The position numbers were made by a program, and so were the translations under genes. 64,000 bases of DNA from an uncultured Bacteroidales bacterium (GTDB lineage: Bacteria; Bacteroidota; Bacteroidia; Bacteroidales; ML635J-15): NCBI GenBank assembly GCA_905234755.1, contig CAJOIT010000006.1, forward strand, positions 62,001 to 126,000, given 5' to 3'. Below the pieces are notes generated by a model. The model was not told the DNA's origin, ran no database searches, and was given only the letters and a program-made list of their open reading frames with translations. This document shows positions 17,254-26,454 of this stretch, piece by piece. How positions within the stretch are numbered: the stretch's first letter is position 1; the number at the start of each line of letters is the position of its first letter.

Positions 17254-20200
17254 TCAATCAGTATATTCGTTTTCATTTTGTTTTGGTTCATCTTTCAACT
17301 CTATTTCCGGTGTCTTGTTCTCCTCTGGAAGAACATCATCAGGAAGCTCTATGTCGAATTCCTCATCGGGGAAAAGTCCGCCATCGGATTCATCCTCAAC
17401 GAGATTTATCTTCAGTTTCAGCATTTCATCCTCCTGACGGGCTGCTTCCTCGGCCTCGAATATTGCTGTAAGTTTCTCTTGCGCCTCGTCCTTTATGCCA
17501 TCGGTTTCGTTGTCGTAGTTGCTAAGCACCGACTGCAAGGTGTGCTTTGCCGAGAAAATATCTTCCTCATCGAAATATATCTGAGCCAAAAGTATATAGC
17601 TCTTTGCCAACCAATATGCGTGCGGAGTACTCGACTGAGCAAAGTCGTAGATTATCTCCTCGGCTATGCTGTCGTTGCCATTCTCATAATTTATCAAGGC
17701 TGTCATAAACTTGGATTCAGCACCTTCGTAGCTAACAACTTCCTCAGACAACTTTTCGAAAAGCGTCAGTGCGCGCGACTTGTTGTCCTTGGCCACAAAG
17801 GACTTAGCCATCTTGTACTGTGCCTCGCGTACATTTTCAATATTAGACCTGTCGCTATCGATGACATCCTGTGCTGCTGTAATCACATTGTCGTAATTCT
17901 TGGCATTGTATGCACAGCGCAAGCGTCCGAGAGCAGCAACCTGCTTGGTCGATTTGTTTTCGGCAATCGGATAAAGCTTGTCGTAATAATTATAGGAATC
18001 GTTCCAGTTTTCCTTGTCAAACAGCAACGAAGCCGACTTCAAGGTGCTTTCCTCCGTATAACTGTTGGCAGGAGCATCGGCAACAATGCGGTAGCTCTTC
18101 AACGCTTCGTCCTTCTCTTCGAAATAGAAATGCAATTCTGCCTTGTAATAATTTGCCTCAATCACATACTTGCCCTTGGGGAACTCGTTGAGATACTTGG
18201 TTATAGACTTTAGAGCATCATTGTATTTCTTGTCGATGTAAAGCTTCTTTGCAGCAAGCCAAATGATTTCATCCTGCTCGTCCTTGCTGATTTCCACACC
18301 CGAACCTTCGCTATTTGCATATTCTATGTAAGCATCTGGCTTGTCGAGTTCAAGATAAATGGACTTTATCATGTCGTTGGCATTGCTTGCATCCTCGGTT
18401 CCAGGGAACTCCGAAATTACACGCTTGTAGTAATTCAAAGCGTTGTCGTAGTGCTTACGGTTGAACTCGATTGCGCCAAGGCTCGAAAGTGCTGTACTTT
18501 TGTTTGCCGAATGCGGATAGTCGGCTATAAGTGCCTCGTAGTACAATTTTGCCGAATCCTCTGCATTAAGATCTGTCTGGTACACGCGAGCTATTCCGTA
18601 CATTGCATTGCTTGCATATTCGGAATTCGGATATTCTGCCAGCAACTTCTTCAATGCCCAAACCTTTTCGTTCGACATCTTCAGACCGCCGTATGTAAGC
18701 GACATCTGATATAAACTGTAGTCGGTTTCGACAAGACCAATCTTCACGGCTTTCTTGTAATATTCGGATGCAGCAGCGAAATCACGGTTTATGTAGTAGC
18801 AGTCGCCAATACGATTATAGGTGTCGTTTATTACAACATTTTCCTCATCGCCCGAAATCTTTTCATACTTGCGGAACCAAGAATTTGCAATAGTATAATC
18901 CTTCTTGTCGAAATATGCATAACCCAAATTGTAGTGTGCACGGCCGTATTCCTCTAAACCAATTGAGCCAATTGCATTTACAAACTCCTTAAACTGGTCG
19001 ATTGCAATGTCGGTATTTCCGAGGCGATAGTTTGCCTCTGCTTTCCAATAGTGAGCCAACGATTCTATTTTTTTGTCGTACTTGCCGTATGCAAGCGACT
19101 TGTCGAACATATCTATTGCATCGGAGTATTTCTGCGAAATGAAAAGTTCCTCGCCACGGATAAAAGTCAACCTTTGATATGCCATGTCAACCTTAGAGTT
19201 ACGGTAGTTGAGGCTTTCTATGGTGGCAATTGCACGCTGGTAGTTCTTTGCACTCATGAACGCATCGAGCAGGTAGTCGTATGCGGCTTCGGTACGCGGA
19301 CTGTTTGGATATTCCTCAATATAGCGGGTGAAGGCGTTGATAGCCTCGTTGAACGGTGAAAGCGAGAGTTCGAAACAAAGCTGTGCAAAGTTGAACAATG
19401 CATCTTCCTTTATGACAGGATTGTAATTGTATAAAGATGCCGTCTCGAATGCTCTACGCGCTTCCAGTTTCTTTCCTGTTTTCAAGCAGCAATCACCCAT
19501 AAGATAAGATGCGTTCTGCCCTATAGTGTCCTTGGTGCGTGTTATCTTTCCGAAATTCTTGGCGGCCTCATCGTACTGACCTGTGGAATATTGAGCGTAT
19601 GCAAGTTCGTAGTAATCAAAGTCAGTTGCTGTTGAATTGGCTTCCATGTAACGCTTCAAATACGGAATAGCCTCAGCATATTTTTTGGTGCGAACATACG
19701 AGAGACCTACAATCTTTGCATTTTCAGGAGCAGCACCAACAAAGTCTTCTCCATGTTCATTAGCATATTCGACAACTGCATCATAATTTTCCTGCATGTA
19801 GTAGATCTGCAAAATGTAGAACGGCACTATTGAAGAAAAAGTTGGATTGTTCTGCAATTTTAGGAATCCATTGAGAGCTGTTTGATATTGTTCGTTAATG
19901 TATTTGATGTGCGAATAGAAATACAAAGACATTGTTCCGTATAATCCATCATGGTCTTTTATCTCATAAAATGCCTTTGCTGCTTCATCGAAGTTTTTGC
20001 GTGCATATAGACAATGACCTTTCTTGAAGAAATATTCGTTCTGGTCTTCAGCGTCAAGCTCGGTATAGTGAACCTTGTTGTACCATGCAAGAGCATTTTT
20101 GTACTTCTTGTCGCGATAGTAAACATTTGCCATAGCAAACGATGCTTCGTTTATGTTGTTGCTTTCGGGATGATTTATGGCAAATTGGTTTAGCTGATAC

Positions 20201-20463
20201 TCGGCATCCTTGTTGAACAAATGCATCGAACACATTGCAAAGTAAAAAGCAGCATCGTCGCGATACTTTGAATTGTCAATGTCGCCATTGTTCATTATCT
20301 TGAAAAATTCATTTTGCGCGGAAACATACATTCCCTTGTCGTACAGTTCCTTGGCAGTACGATAAGAAAATTCGTCACCATCGTATTTCATAGTCTTCTG
20401 ACCTATCGCAGCTAATGCTACGAATAACAGAAGAAGCAATGTTGCAAAGTTCCTTAGTTTCAT
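17254..20463 (-). CDS. Very large periplasmic TPR protein
   Basis: From the ATG at 20463 the protein has 1069 residues with a signal peptide ending A-A-I-G-Q and no lipobox cysteine. Nearly the whole length is TPR-like helical hairpins, many of them of the type found in BamD/YbgF-like proteins (A-x-Y-x-L-x-x-x-Y-P-x-S). The tail (last 50 residues) is strongly acidic. It probably acts as a periplasmic scaffold for the barrel protein encoded two bases downstream. T9SS components also include TPR proteins (PorW/SprE), but those are lipoproteins and smaller, so I do not assign it there. Confidence 0.82.
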   Translation of the reverse strand: MKLRNFATLLLLLFVALAAIGQKTMKYDGDEFSYRTAKELYDKGMYVSAQNEFFKIMNNGDIDNSKYRDDAAFYFAMCSMHLFNKDAEYQLNQFAINHPESNNINEASFAMANVYYRDKKYKNALAWYNKVHYTELDAEDQNEYFFKKGHCLYARKNFDEAAKAFYEIKDHDGLYGTMSLYFYSHIKYINEQYQTALNGFLKLQNNPTFSSIVPFYILQIYYMQENYDAVVEYANEHGEDFVGAAPENAKIVGLSYVRTKKYAEAIPYLKRYMEANSTATDFDYYELAYAQYSTGQYDEAAKNFGKITRTKDTIGQNASYLMGDCCLKTGKKLEARRAFETASLYNYNPVIKEDALFNFAQLCFELSLSPFNEAINAFTRYIEEYPNSPRTEAAYDYLLDAFMSAKNYQRAIATIESLNYRNSKVDMAYQRLTFIRGEELFISQKYSDAIDMFDKSLAYGKYDKKIESLAHYWKAEANYRLGNTDIAIDQFKEFVNAIGSIGLEEYGRAHYNLGYAYFDKKDYTIANSWFRKYEKISGDEENVVINDTYNRIGDCYYINRDFAAASEYYKKAVKIGLVETDYSLYQMSLTYGGLKMSNEKVWALKKLLAEYPNSEYASNAMYGIARVYQTDLNAEDSAKLYYEALIADYPHSANKSTALSSLGAIEFNRKHYDNALNYYKRVISEFPGTEDASNANDMIKSIYLELDKPDAYIEYANSEGSGVEISKDEQDEIIWLAAKKLYIDKKYNDALKSITKYLNEFPKGKYVIEANYYKAELHFYFEEKDEALKSYRIVADAPANSYTEESTLKSASLLFDKENWNDSYNYYDKLYPIAENKSTKQVAALGRLRCAYNAKNYDNVITAAQDVIDSDRSNIENVREAQYKMAKSFVAKDNKSRALTLFEKLSEEVVSYEGAESKFMTALINYENGNDSIAEEIIYDFAQSSTPHAYWLAKSYILLAQIYFDEEDIFSAKHTLQSVLSNYDNETDGIKDEAQEKLTAIFEAEEAARQEDEMLKLKINLVEDESDGGLFPDEEFDIELPDDVLPEENKTPEIELKDEPKQNENEYTD

Positions 20464-20639
20464 ATACACAGCAATATTTCTATAAAAACTTGTCTATCAA
20501 TACAATATTGTCCTAATTTAGCAAAAATCAAAAGTAGAGTTTTTGTAAAGTCCAAAACGATCTATACACCTCTTTTAATTAACACGGTGTTGTTTATTAC
20601 TATCAATCATTGTATTGCGTATATTTCAATAGCTAACGC

Positions 20640-20647
20640 TACCTTTG
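20640..20647 (+). promoter_or_regulatory. -7 element for the ftsE group
   Basis: TACCTTTG fits TAnnTTTG and lies 25 bases before the start codon at 20673. Confidence 0.65.
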
Positions 20648-20672
20648 TAAAGTCACTTATACAAAAATATTT

Positions 20673-21503
20673 ATGGACGAAAATAGCACTTTACTTGTTG
20701 ATGTAAAGGGCCTGAACATATATCAGGACGACAAGTTGATATTGCAAAATGTAAACATTCATGTCGATGTTGGCGAGTTTGTTTACCTGATTGGAAAAGT
20801 CGGTAGTGGAAAGAGTAGTCTTTTGAAAACCTTGTACTGCGAACTTCCTGTAGCTGAAGGAGAAGCAACTGTTGTAGGCTACGACTTGAAGAAAATAAAG
20901 AACAAAAAAATTCCACTTCTGCGCCGCAAGATAGGCATGGTTTTTCAGGACTTCGAGCTTATGAACGACCGCTCGGTTTACGAAAACCTGCGTTTTGTAC
21001 TCAAAGCCACGGGTTGGAAGGACAAGCAGGAGATTGAAACACGCATAAACGAGGTTCTCAAAAGCGTTGGAATGTTGGACAAGAAAATGTCGATGCCAGC
21101 ACAACTTTCTGGTGGAGAAAGGCAGTCGGTAAGCGTGGCAAGAGCATTGCTCAACAATCCACCGATAATCTTTGCCGATGAGCCAACAGGCAATCTTGAC
21201 CCTGAAAGCGCCGATGTAATTGTGGATTTGCTGTACAAACTTTGCCAATCTGGCAAATCGGTGCTGATGGTAACACACAACCATGGATTTTTCCGCAAAT
21301 ATGCAGGCCGTATTTATGCTTTCGGCAACCAGACCGTCACCGAACAGGGAGACAACAAGATTGCAATAGCAGTTGACGATATTGATGACTTTGAAACTAC
21401 AACATCTGAAGCCTTTGAAGCGGAAACAGAAATAAATTCAGATAATAATGTACAGGCGCAATTCATTGCGTCTCAAGAAGCAGAACCAACAGAGCAATTG
21501 TAA
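20673..21503 (+). CDS. ftsE: FtsE-type ABC transporter ATPase
   Basis: An ABC ATPase of the MacB/FtsE/LolD class. The Walker A reads G-K-V-G-S-G-K-S-S (usual GxxGxGKS), the Q-loop V-F-Q-D-F, the signature L-S-G-G-E-R-Q, and Walker B I-I-F-A-D-E-P-T-G-N-L-D-P. In FtsE the partner FtsX couples cell division to peptidoglycan hydrolase control. No ftsX is adjacent, so the assignment to FtsE rather than LolD rests on resemblance alone. About 45 acidic residues are added after the ATPase domain (from about residue 230). Confidence 0.78.
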   Translation: MDENSTLLVDVKGLNIYQDDKLILQNVNIHVDVGEFVYLIGKVGSGKSSLLKTLYCELPVAEGEATVVGYDLKKIKNKKIPLLRRKIGMVFQDFELMNDRSVYENLRFVLKATGWKDKQEIETRINEVLKSVGMLDKKMSMPAQLSGGERQSVSVARALLNNPPIIFADEPTGNLDPESADVIVDLLYKLCQSGKSVLMVTHNHGFFRKYAGRIYAFGNQTVTEQGDNKIAIAVDDIDDFETTTSEAFEAETEINSDNNVQAQFIASQEAEPTEQL

Positions 21504-21540
21504 AGCCATACGACCGTACGGCTTAAAAAAATATAAAACA

Positions 21541-22362
21541 ATGAAAAAGAATATAATTTATATCATCGTACTTGCAAGCCTTACTTTGCTTGCCTGCAAA
21601 AACAAAGGCACAGAAACGACAACAGAACCTGCTGCACCCATCACCGAATGCGGTGAAAGCGATCATCTTATAAACGCAACTTTGTGGATGCAACATTCAG
21701 CCGAATACCGCGCCTGCTGTCTGCAAACATACAAGATTGCAAAATCGGCTCTGGCAGAAAACATCAAGAACAAACAGACAGACAAGCCTGCAGCGGTAGT
21801 TCTCGACATTGACGAAACCGTACTCGACAACAGTTACTACGAGGCATACATGGCGGCAGAAGGCACTTCGTTCTGCGATTCCACTTGGGCAATATGGACA
21901 TCGAAAGCCGATGCTACCGAAGTGCCTGGCGCAATCGACTTCTTAAAATACGCGCAGTCGCTTGGCGTAGAGATAATCTTCATCTCGAACCGATACCCCG
22001 AAGAACTTGAACCCACAATGGCAAACATGAAAAAGCTCGGTTTCCCAGATGTACCTGCCGAAAACTTCTACATGAAGGAAAAGGATGCATCAAGTTGCAA
22101 GAAAGAGCGTAGAGAAAAAGTATCAGAGAAATATGAAATTGTTATGCTTGTCGGTGACAACTTAGGTGATCATTCCGAAATTTTTGATGAGCGTAAGACT
22201 AAAGGCGATATGCTTTCAGAAACCGATGAGATTGTTGAACTTCTTGGTTCTCGCTACATTGTACTACCCAATCCAACCTACGGAACATGGGAAAAGCCAA
22301 TCCTTGCCGACAAGGAAAAGTCAAGTCGCGAAAACCGTATAAAAGCCCTCAAAACTTTTTAA
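21541..22362 (+). CDS. Lipoprotein acid phosphatase, 5'-nucleotidase e(P4) type (class C/HAD)
   Basis: The ATG at 21541 starts a type II signal peptide with lipobox L-L-A-C, so an upstream in-frame start inside ftsE is rejected. The 273-residue protein has the HAD nucleophile motif L-D-I-D-E-T-V-L-D-N near residue 85, I-F-I-S-N-R-Y (motif II) and V-G-D-N-L-G-D (metal-binding motif). Relatives remove phosphate from nucleotides such as NMN on the outer membrane, helping uptake. It is 37 bases after ftsE and 15 before the next gene. Confidence 0.9.
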   Translation: MKKNIIYIIVLASLTLLACKNKGTETTTEPAAPITECGESDHLINATLWMQHSAEYRACCLQTYKIAKSALAENIKNKQTDKPAAVVLDIDETVLDNSYYEAYMAAEGTSFCDSTWAIWTSKADATEVPGAIDFLKYAQSLGVEIIFISNRYPEELEPTMANMKKLGFPDVPAENFYMKEKDASSCKKERREKVSEKYEIVMLVGDNLGDHSEIFDERKTKGDMLSETDEIVELLGSRYIVLPNPTYGTWEKPILADKEKSSRENRIKALKTF

Positions 22363-22377
22363 TCGACCACACTGTCA

Positions 22378-23757
22378 ATGCATAGATTTCTTACACTTGA
22401 AGGCATACTACTCATATTGGGATATTTGGCATTGGCCTTCCTGATTGTGTGGTTTATATCGCTATTCAAGTACAAGAACGATGATGAAACAAAGCGGTAT
22501 TTTTTTCTCGGATTTGCCTTCAAGATGGCTTGTTGCATTGGATTTGCCGTAATCTACGACTTCTACTACAACTGGAGCGGTGATACATATTACTACTATA
22601 TGGCATCCCAAAGATTGGGACAAGTCTTATTTCAAGACCCAACTTCCTACTTCAGAATAATGTTCGATACAATAGATGGCAACAACATACAAACTCTTGC
22701 CCCTGGACTTGCTTACTACCCTGTACTACGTGACCCATCCAGATATGCCGTTCATAGATTCCTATCTCCATTTGCAATCATTGGCGGAGATAACTACTAT
22801 ACTGTAAACATTTGCCTTTCGCTTTTTCTCTACCTGTTAAATTGGAAATTTTTCCAATACATACGCACAAAAATAAATTGTAGCGACAAAGCAGCTTTCA
22901 TATGCATAATGCTCATTCCATCCGTTGGATTTTGGAGTTCGGCACTTATGAAAGATAGTTTTACTTTCACATTCAACCTTGTTTTGATAATGTGCTTTGC
23001 AAAGATTTTCTTTGACAGGAAAATACGGATTTCTACTATTCTTGGACTTGTTTTAAGTGCTTACATCATTATGGAACTGAAAGTTTACATACTTTATGCA
23101 TCAATTGCCGGATGTATGGTATGGCTTGGAAGCGGTTATTTGAAACGAGTAAAAAGCACATTTTTCAAATTTGTTATCGCACCAATACTAATACTTGTAG
23201 TAGCACTTGGTGGAATGTATGCACTTAGGTTTGTTGGTGAAAGCGTTGGCGGTAAGTTTAGCGATGTAGATTCAATGTTAGGACAAGCTAGTGTAACACA
23301 GCAGGACTTAAAGCAAGAATACTACGAGGGACATGCTTTCGACATTGGTGACTTTGATGGCTCTTTGGGAAGTTTAATAATCATGGGACCCAAAGCTATA
23401 ATTGCTGGACTGTATCGACCATTCATTTTTGAAAGTGATAGCGCCGTAATGCTTTTGTCTGGACTTGAAAACACTGCACTGCTAATTCTCTCATTATTTG
23501 TATTCTTCAAGGCTGGAATAAAATACTCTATAAAACAAATTCTTGGCAATCCATTTGTAAGCATGTGTTTTCTGTTTTCTGTAGTTCTAGCGCTTGGTAT
23601 TGGTATTTCAACCTCTAACTTTGGCGCTTTGGTAAGATTTAAAATTCCACTTATTCCGTTCTTTGCTCTCGGATGGCTCGAAATATTATCAACAAAACGG
23701 AAAGAAAATGAGTCAATTGCAGCAGAGGAAGCCCAAAATTTGGAAGAATCAAACTAA
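22378..23757 (+). CDS. Polytopic membrane protein, polysaccharide-polymerase or GT-C-like
   Basis: The 459-residue protein has about eleven hydrophobic segments, an early loop with N-W-S-G-D-T-Y-Y-Y-Y, and a short motif L-M-K-D-S near residue 192. A D-x-Y/K-D pair in loops resembles EpsG/Wzy-type polymerases or GT-C transferases, but I cannot name a family firmly. It starts 15 bases after the phosphatase gene. The two glycan-related genes of the window (42.5-45.1 kb) are too far away to be an operon with it. Confidence 0.6.
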   Translation: MHRFLTLEGILLILGYLALAFLIVWFISLFKYKNDDETKRYFFLGFAFKMACCIGFAVIYDFYYNWSGDTYYYYMASQRLGQVLFQDPTSYFRIMFDTIDGNNIQTLAPGLAYYPVLRDPSRYAVHRFLSPFAIIGGDNYYTVNICLSLFLYLLNWKFFQYIRTKINCSDKAAFICIMLIPSVGFWSSALMKDSFTFTFNLVLIMCFAKIFFDRKIRISTILGLVLSAYIIMELKVYILYASIAGCMVWLGSGYLKRVKSTFFKFVIAPILILVVALGGMYALRFVGESVGGKFSDVDSMLGQASVTQQDLKQEYYEGHAFDIGDFDGSLGSLIIMGPKAIIAGLYRPFIFESDSAVMLLSGLENTALLILSLFVFFKAGIKYSIKQILGNPFVSMCFLFSVVLALGIGISTSNFGALVRFKIPLIPFFALGWLEILSTKRKENESIAAEEAQNLEESN

Positions 23758-23761
23758 AATC

Positions 23762-24331
23762 ATGAATGACATAACCATCAGACAAGCTACAGAAAAAGAT
23801 GCAAAAATTGTGGCTAAATGCGTATTGGCTGCTATGGAAATCCTCGACATAGATGCTTCTATTCCAACCAATATGGAAAAGTCTTTTCAAAATCTGAAAG
23901 ATGCCACTCTTGATAATACTCGGTTATATAGTTGTAAAAATAGCCTTATTGCAGAAGTAAACGGAGATGCTGTAGGATGTCTAATATCCTATTGTGGAGA
24001 CAATTATGCTTCTTTGCGAAAACGCACATTCGACATTCTATACGAAGAAAGCGGTCTAGACCTGCGCAATAATCCAATGGAAACAGGACCTGGTGAATAT
24101 TACCTCGACTGCATGGCAATTAAAGCAAAATTCAGAGGGAAAGGCATCGGACATTTGCTGATGAAAAAAGCAATTGAAAATGGCAAAATACTTGGTTATA
24201 AACATTTTACCATTTTAGTAGAAAAGTCACACCATCGCTTGCAAGAATATTATGCTCAACTCGGTTTTTATCCCATTGAAAATATTGCGGCCTTCGGATC
24301 TGAATATACCAAAATGGAATATAAGCTTTAA
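23762..24331 (+). CDS. GNAT-family N-acetyltransferase
   Basis: From the ATG at 23762 the protein has 189 residues. It begins I-T-I-R-Q-A-T-E-K-D-A, typical of GNAT enzymes, and carries the acetyl-CoA loop F-R-G-K-G-I-G-H-L-L-M (near residue 123), followed by Y-A-Q-L-G-F-Y-P-I-E. The transferred acetyl group comes from acetyl-CoA; the acceptor is unknown. It starts four bases after the membrane-protein gene and is the last gene of the ftsE group. Confidence 0.88.
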   Translation: MNDITIRQATEKDAKIVAKCVLAAMEILDIDASIPTNMEKSFQNLKDATLDNTRLYSCKNSLIAEVNGDAVGCLISYCGDNYASLRKRTFDILYEESGLDLRNNPMETGPGEYYLDCMAIKAKFRGKGIGHLLMKKAIENGKILGYKHFTILVEKSHHRLQEYYAQLGFYPIENIAAFGSEYTKMEYKL

Positions 24332-24338
24332 AAACTTT

Positions 24339-26087
24339 CTACTCCACAACCAATACTCCGCTTACCGCCCAATGACTAAAACTGCCTGCCTGAGGTTCAC
24401 CCATCGGTATGGCAACTGTAATCGTATGCTTTCCTGCCGACAAATGGCTAAGATCGAAATAAATAGGTTGAGTGGCAGTTCCCGGACACCAGCCGCTTCG
24501 CGAATAGTCGCTGCTCGAAAGTCCGTTCCAGAAATTTCCACTCACTGGATTAAACCTGCGATAGCAACCGCAATCTTCACGCCAAGGCGTGTGCGAATAT
24601 GCTGGTTTTCCGTCTATTAAGATAGTGTTTGGCTTGGGATTGAATTCGTCGCCACCTTCCCAACCGCCGTGCCCGGTGCTGATATAACGCAGATGTACTT
24701 TCTTTGCTTCGGGAATATAAACATCTACAGTAAGGCTGTCGGTAGCGAAAAGCTTTCCGTAGTTCTGCCCTGCCATTTCAAGCACATTACAAGTGTTGAA
24801 CAACGGTATGCATCTACTGCCATCCGCCTCATCTTCCCAAAGTTCACTTTCGGGATATGACTTCAAATCGAGCGTAACCTTATGGCCGCCACCATCGTAG
24901 TTGCCAATCCATACGCCAATCCACACCTCACCGCGAAGCAGCGAAGCAATGTCCGTAACATCCTGCTTGTAATAAGTTTCGTCAGCCCATTCAAGACCAT
25001 CTATTTGTACGCGGTCGTTGAAATGCCCAACCCCGAAAGGCGTGAAGAAACGCATCAGTTCGACTGGCGGATTGTAAACCATCGATGAAATTTTATACTG
25101 TTCCAAACTGCTTATTCCTGGCATTATTCCCTGATATGTTTGACCGTCCTTGCCTACGAATATCGGCAACGAATCGGGATGGTTGTTTATGCCATCGAAA
25201 AAGTTGGGACAAGGGTGCTGACTTGCGCCAGGGATTACAAACACGGAACCTGTACGGTCGTAAGCATCACCATTGCTATGCTGGTGCAACTCGATGAAAG
25301 TCTGGTAGTGGCTTGGCAGTTTGGGCAAATTGATGCGCTTCAGCGCAAGCGTTCCACCGGCATAATGTAACACGCTGTCGAAAGGCGTATTTGCTCGATA
25401 ATCACCAGCAATGTGATCGTTTTTCTTTCCCCAGCTCAACTGAACATCATCGAAAACGCGTGTCGTAATTATCAGCTTGTCTTTCTTTATTTGCGACAAT
25501 TCTCTACCAGTAACACGCTTGTAATTACCGCTTTCGGAAATATTTTTCGGTGCATTTTTATCAAACGAGGTATTCGTCAACTGCAAATATGTCTGCCCGT
25601 TACGACGGAACGCCACAACCACACCCTTGAAACGTCCGTAATATGGCACTGGGTTCAAGTCGTACGGATAATCCTGCACAAAGAATTCCAGCTTGTTGCT
25701 GTTGATGTTGCAGGTATAGCAGGTAAGGCCATTTGTTTGTGTAGTGTCATAATCAATGTCGGTGCGACTGAACTTCGTAGCCACCTCGTAGCATTCGCTA
25801 GCCGAGAAAGTTGCCCGTGCATAAGTACTATCGGTCTCTAGATTTACAAATGTTGACTCGTGGGCATAGCCTGGAACCATATTGCCCTCCTTCTCCTCCG
25901 AAACTATAAGATATACAGACTTTTGAAGAACGATTTCCATAACTGATGTGTCAATTGACGCACCGTAATCATATACCTCGTAATGGAATAGGTTTGCGTT
26001 CTTTGTGATTTTCATAGGCTTTACCTGTGCAAAACACGATGCTGTAGCAAACAAAAAAGCAGTTGCAAGTATAAATGTCTTTTTCAA
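24339..26087 (-). CDS. Secreted PNGase F-like glycoamidase family protein (TTG start)
   Basis: The 582-residue protein begins with a signal peptide (K-K-T-F-I-L-A-T-A-F, ending C-F-A-Q) that is only in frame from a TTG at 26087; a stop codon lies two codons upstream and no earlier ATG exists, so TTG is the likely start. The C-terminal half resembles the two jelly-roll domains of peptide-N4-asparagine amidase F: W-I-G-N-Y-D-G-G-G-H, a T-G-H-G-G-W-E-G-G-D-E-F stretch, W-R-E-D-C and G-W-C-P-G. That enzyme frees N-glycans from glycoproteins, useful for feeding on host or diet glycoproteins. No C-terminal T9SS tail is visible. The catalytic acids cannot be mapped by eye. Confidence 0.7.
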   Translation of the reverse strand: MKKTFILATAFLFATASCFAQVKPMKITKNANLFHYEVYDYGASIDTSVMEIVLQKSVYLIVSEEKEGNMVPGYAHESTFVNLETDSTYARATFSASECYEVATKFSRTDIDYDTTQTNGLTCYTCNINSNKLEFFVQDYPYDLNPVPYYGRFKGVVVAFRRNGQTYLQLTNTSFDKNAPKNISESGNYKRVTGRELSQIKKDKLIITTRVFDDVQLSWGKKNDHIAGDYRANTPFDSVLHYAGGTLALKRINLPKLPSHYQTFIELHQHSNGDAYDRTGSVFVIPGASQHPCPNFFDGINNHPDSLPIFVGKDGQTYQGIMPGISSLEQYKISSMVYNPPVELMRFFTPFGVGHFNDRVQIDGLEWADETYYKQDVTDIASLLRGEVWIGVWIGNYDGGGHKVTLDLKSYPESELWEDEADGSRCIPLFNTCNVLEMAGQNYGKLFATDSLTVDVYIPEAKKVHLRYISTGHGGWEGGDEFNPKPNTILIDGKPAYSHTPWREDCGCYRRFNPVSGNFWNGLSSSDYSRSGWCPGTATQPIYFDLSHLSAGKHTITVAIPMGEPQAGSFSHWAVSGVLVVE

Positions 26088-26108
26088 GGTTTAAAAATTT
26101 TGTTTTTG

Positions 26109-26116
26109 CAAAGGTA
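26109..26116 (-). promoter_or_regulatory. -7 element for the PNGase F-like gene
   Basis: Minus-strand TACCTTTG fits TAnnTTTG, 21 bases upstream of the TTG start. This supports a real start at 26087. Confidence 0.6.
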
Positions 26117-26160
26117 AAAAATTCCGAGAAAAAGAACGCAATGAGATGCAAGCCGTATTT

Positions 26161-26445
26161 TCATTCATCCTCACTTTTCACCACCTCAGTTGTATTCCGA
26201 ACCATACGCGGTTCTATTTCCTCCTTGCATTTAGGACAGACAAATGGAACCCAGTACTCTGCTTTATCGAACCAACCGCCACATTCGCACGAAGGATATT
26301 CGGGAAAAAGCGATTCTTCATCATCGGGATACAGCAACTCCTTGCCACAAATATCGCAGTGCAGATAAATCTTGTCACCAACTTTGCCGTCGTGCCATTC
26401 AAACTTGTGAGAGCAATAGGGACAGGTTATTTTGTAGGTGTACAT
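26161..26445 (-). CDS. Small zinc-ribbon protein
   Basis: From the ATG at 26445 the protein has 94 residues with four cysteine pairs: C-P-Y-C, C-D-I-C, C-E-C and C-P-K-C. These look like two zinc ribbons, the first followed by the typical K-F-E-W strand. It has no other domain, and the acidic tail ends K-S-E-D-E. The start is nine bases from the stop of the upstream GIY-YIG gene on the same strand, so the two may be co-transcribed. Function unknown; such ribbons often bind nucleic acid or act as metal-dependent adaptors. Confidence 0.75.
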   Translation of the reverse strand: MYTYKITCPYCSHKFEWHDGKVGDKIYLHCDICGKELLYPDDEESLFPEYPSCECGGWFDKAEYWVPFVCPKCKEEIEPRMVRNTTEVVKSEDE

Positions 26446-26454
26446 TGGCAATAT

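Noticed and set aside
17278..18213. 311-codon open frame antisense to the giant TPR gene
   Set aside because: Shadow frame rich in Cys, Val and Leu, as expected opposite Lys/Glu-rich TPR sequence.
20673..24331. Complete FtsEX system
   Set aside because: No FtsX-like permease follows; the polytopic protein at 22378 has too many segments and a different layout.
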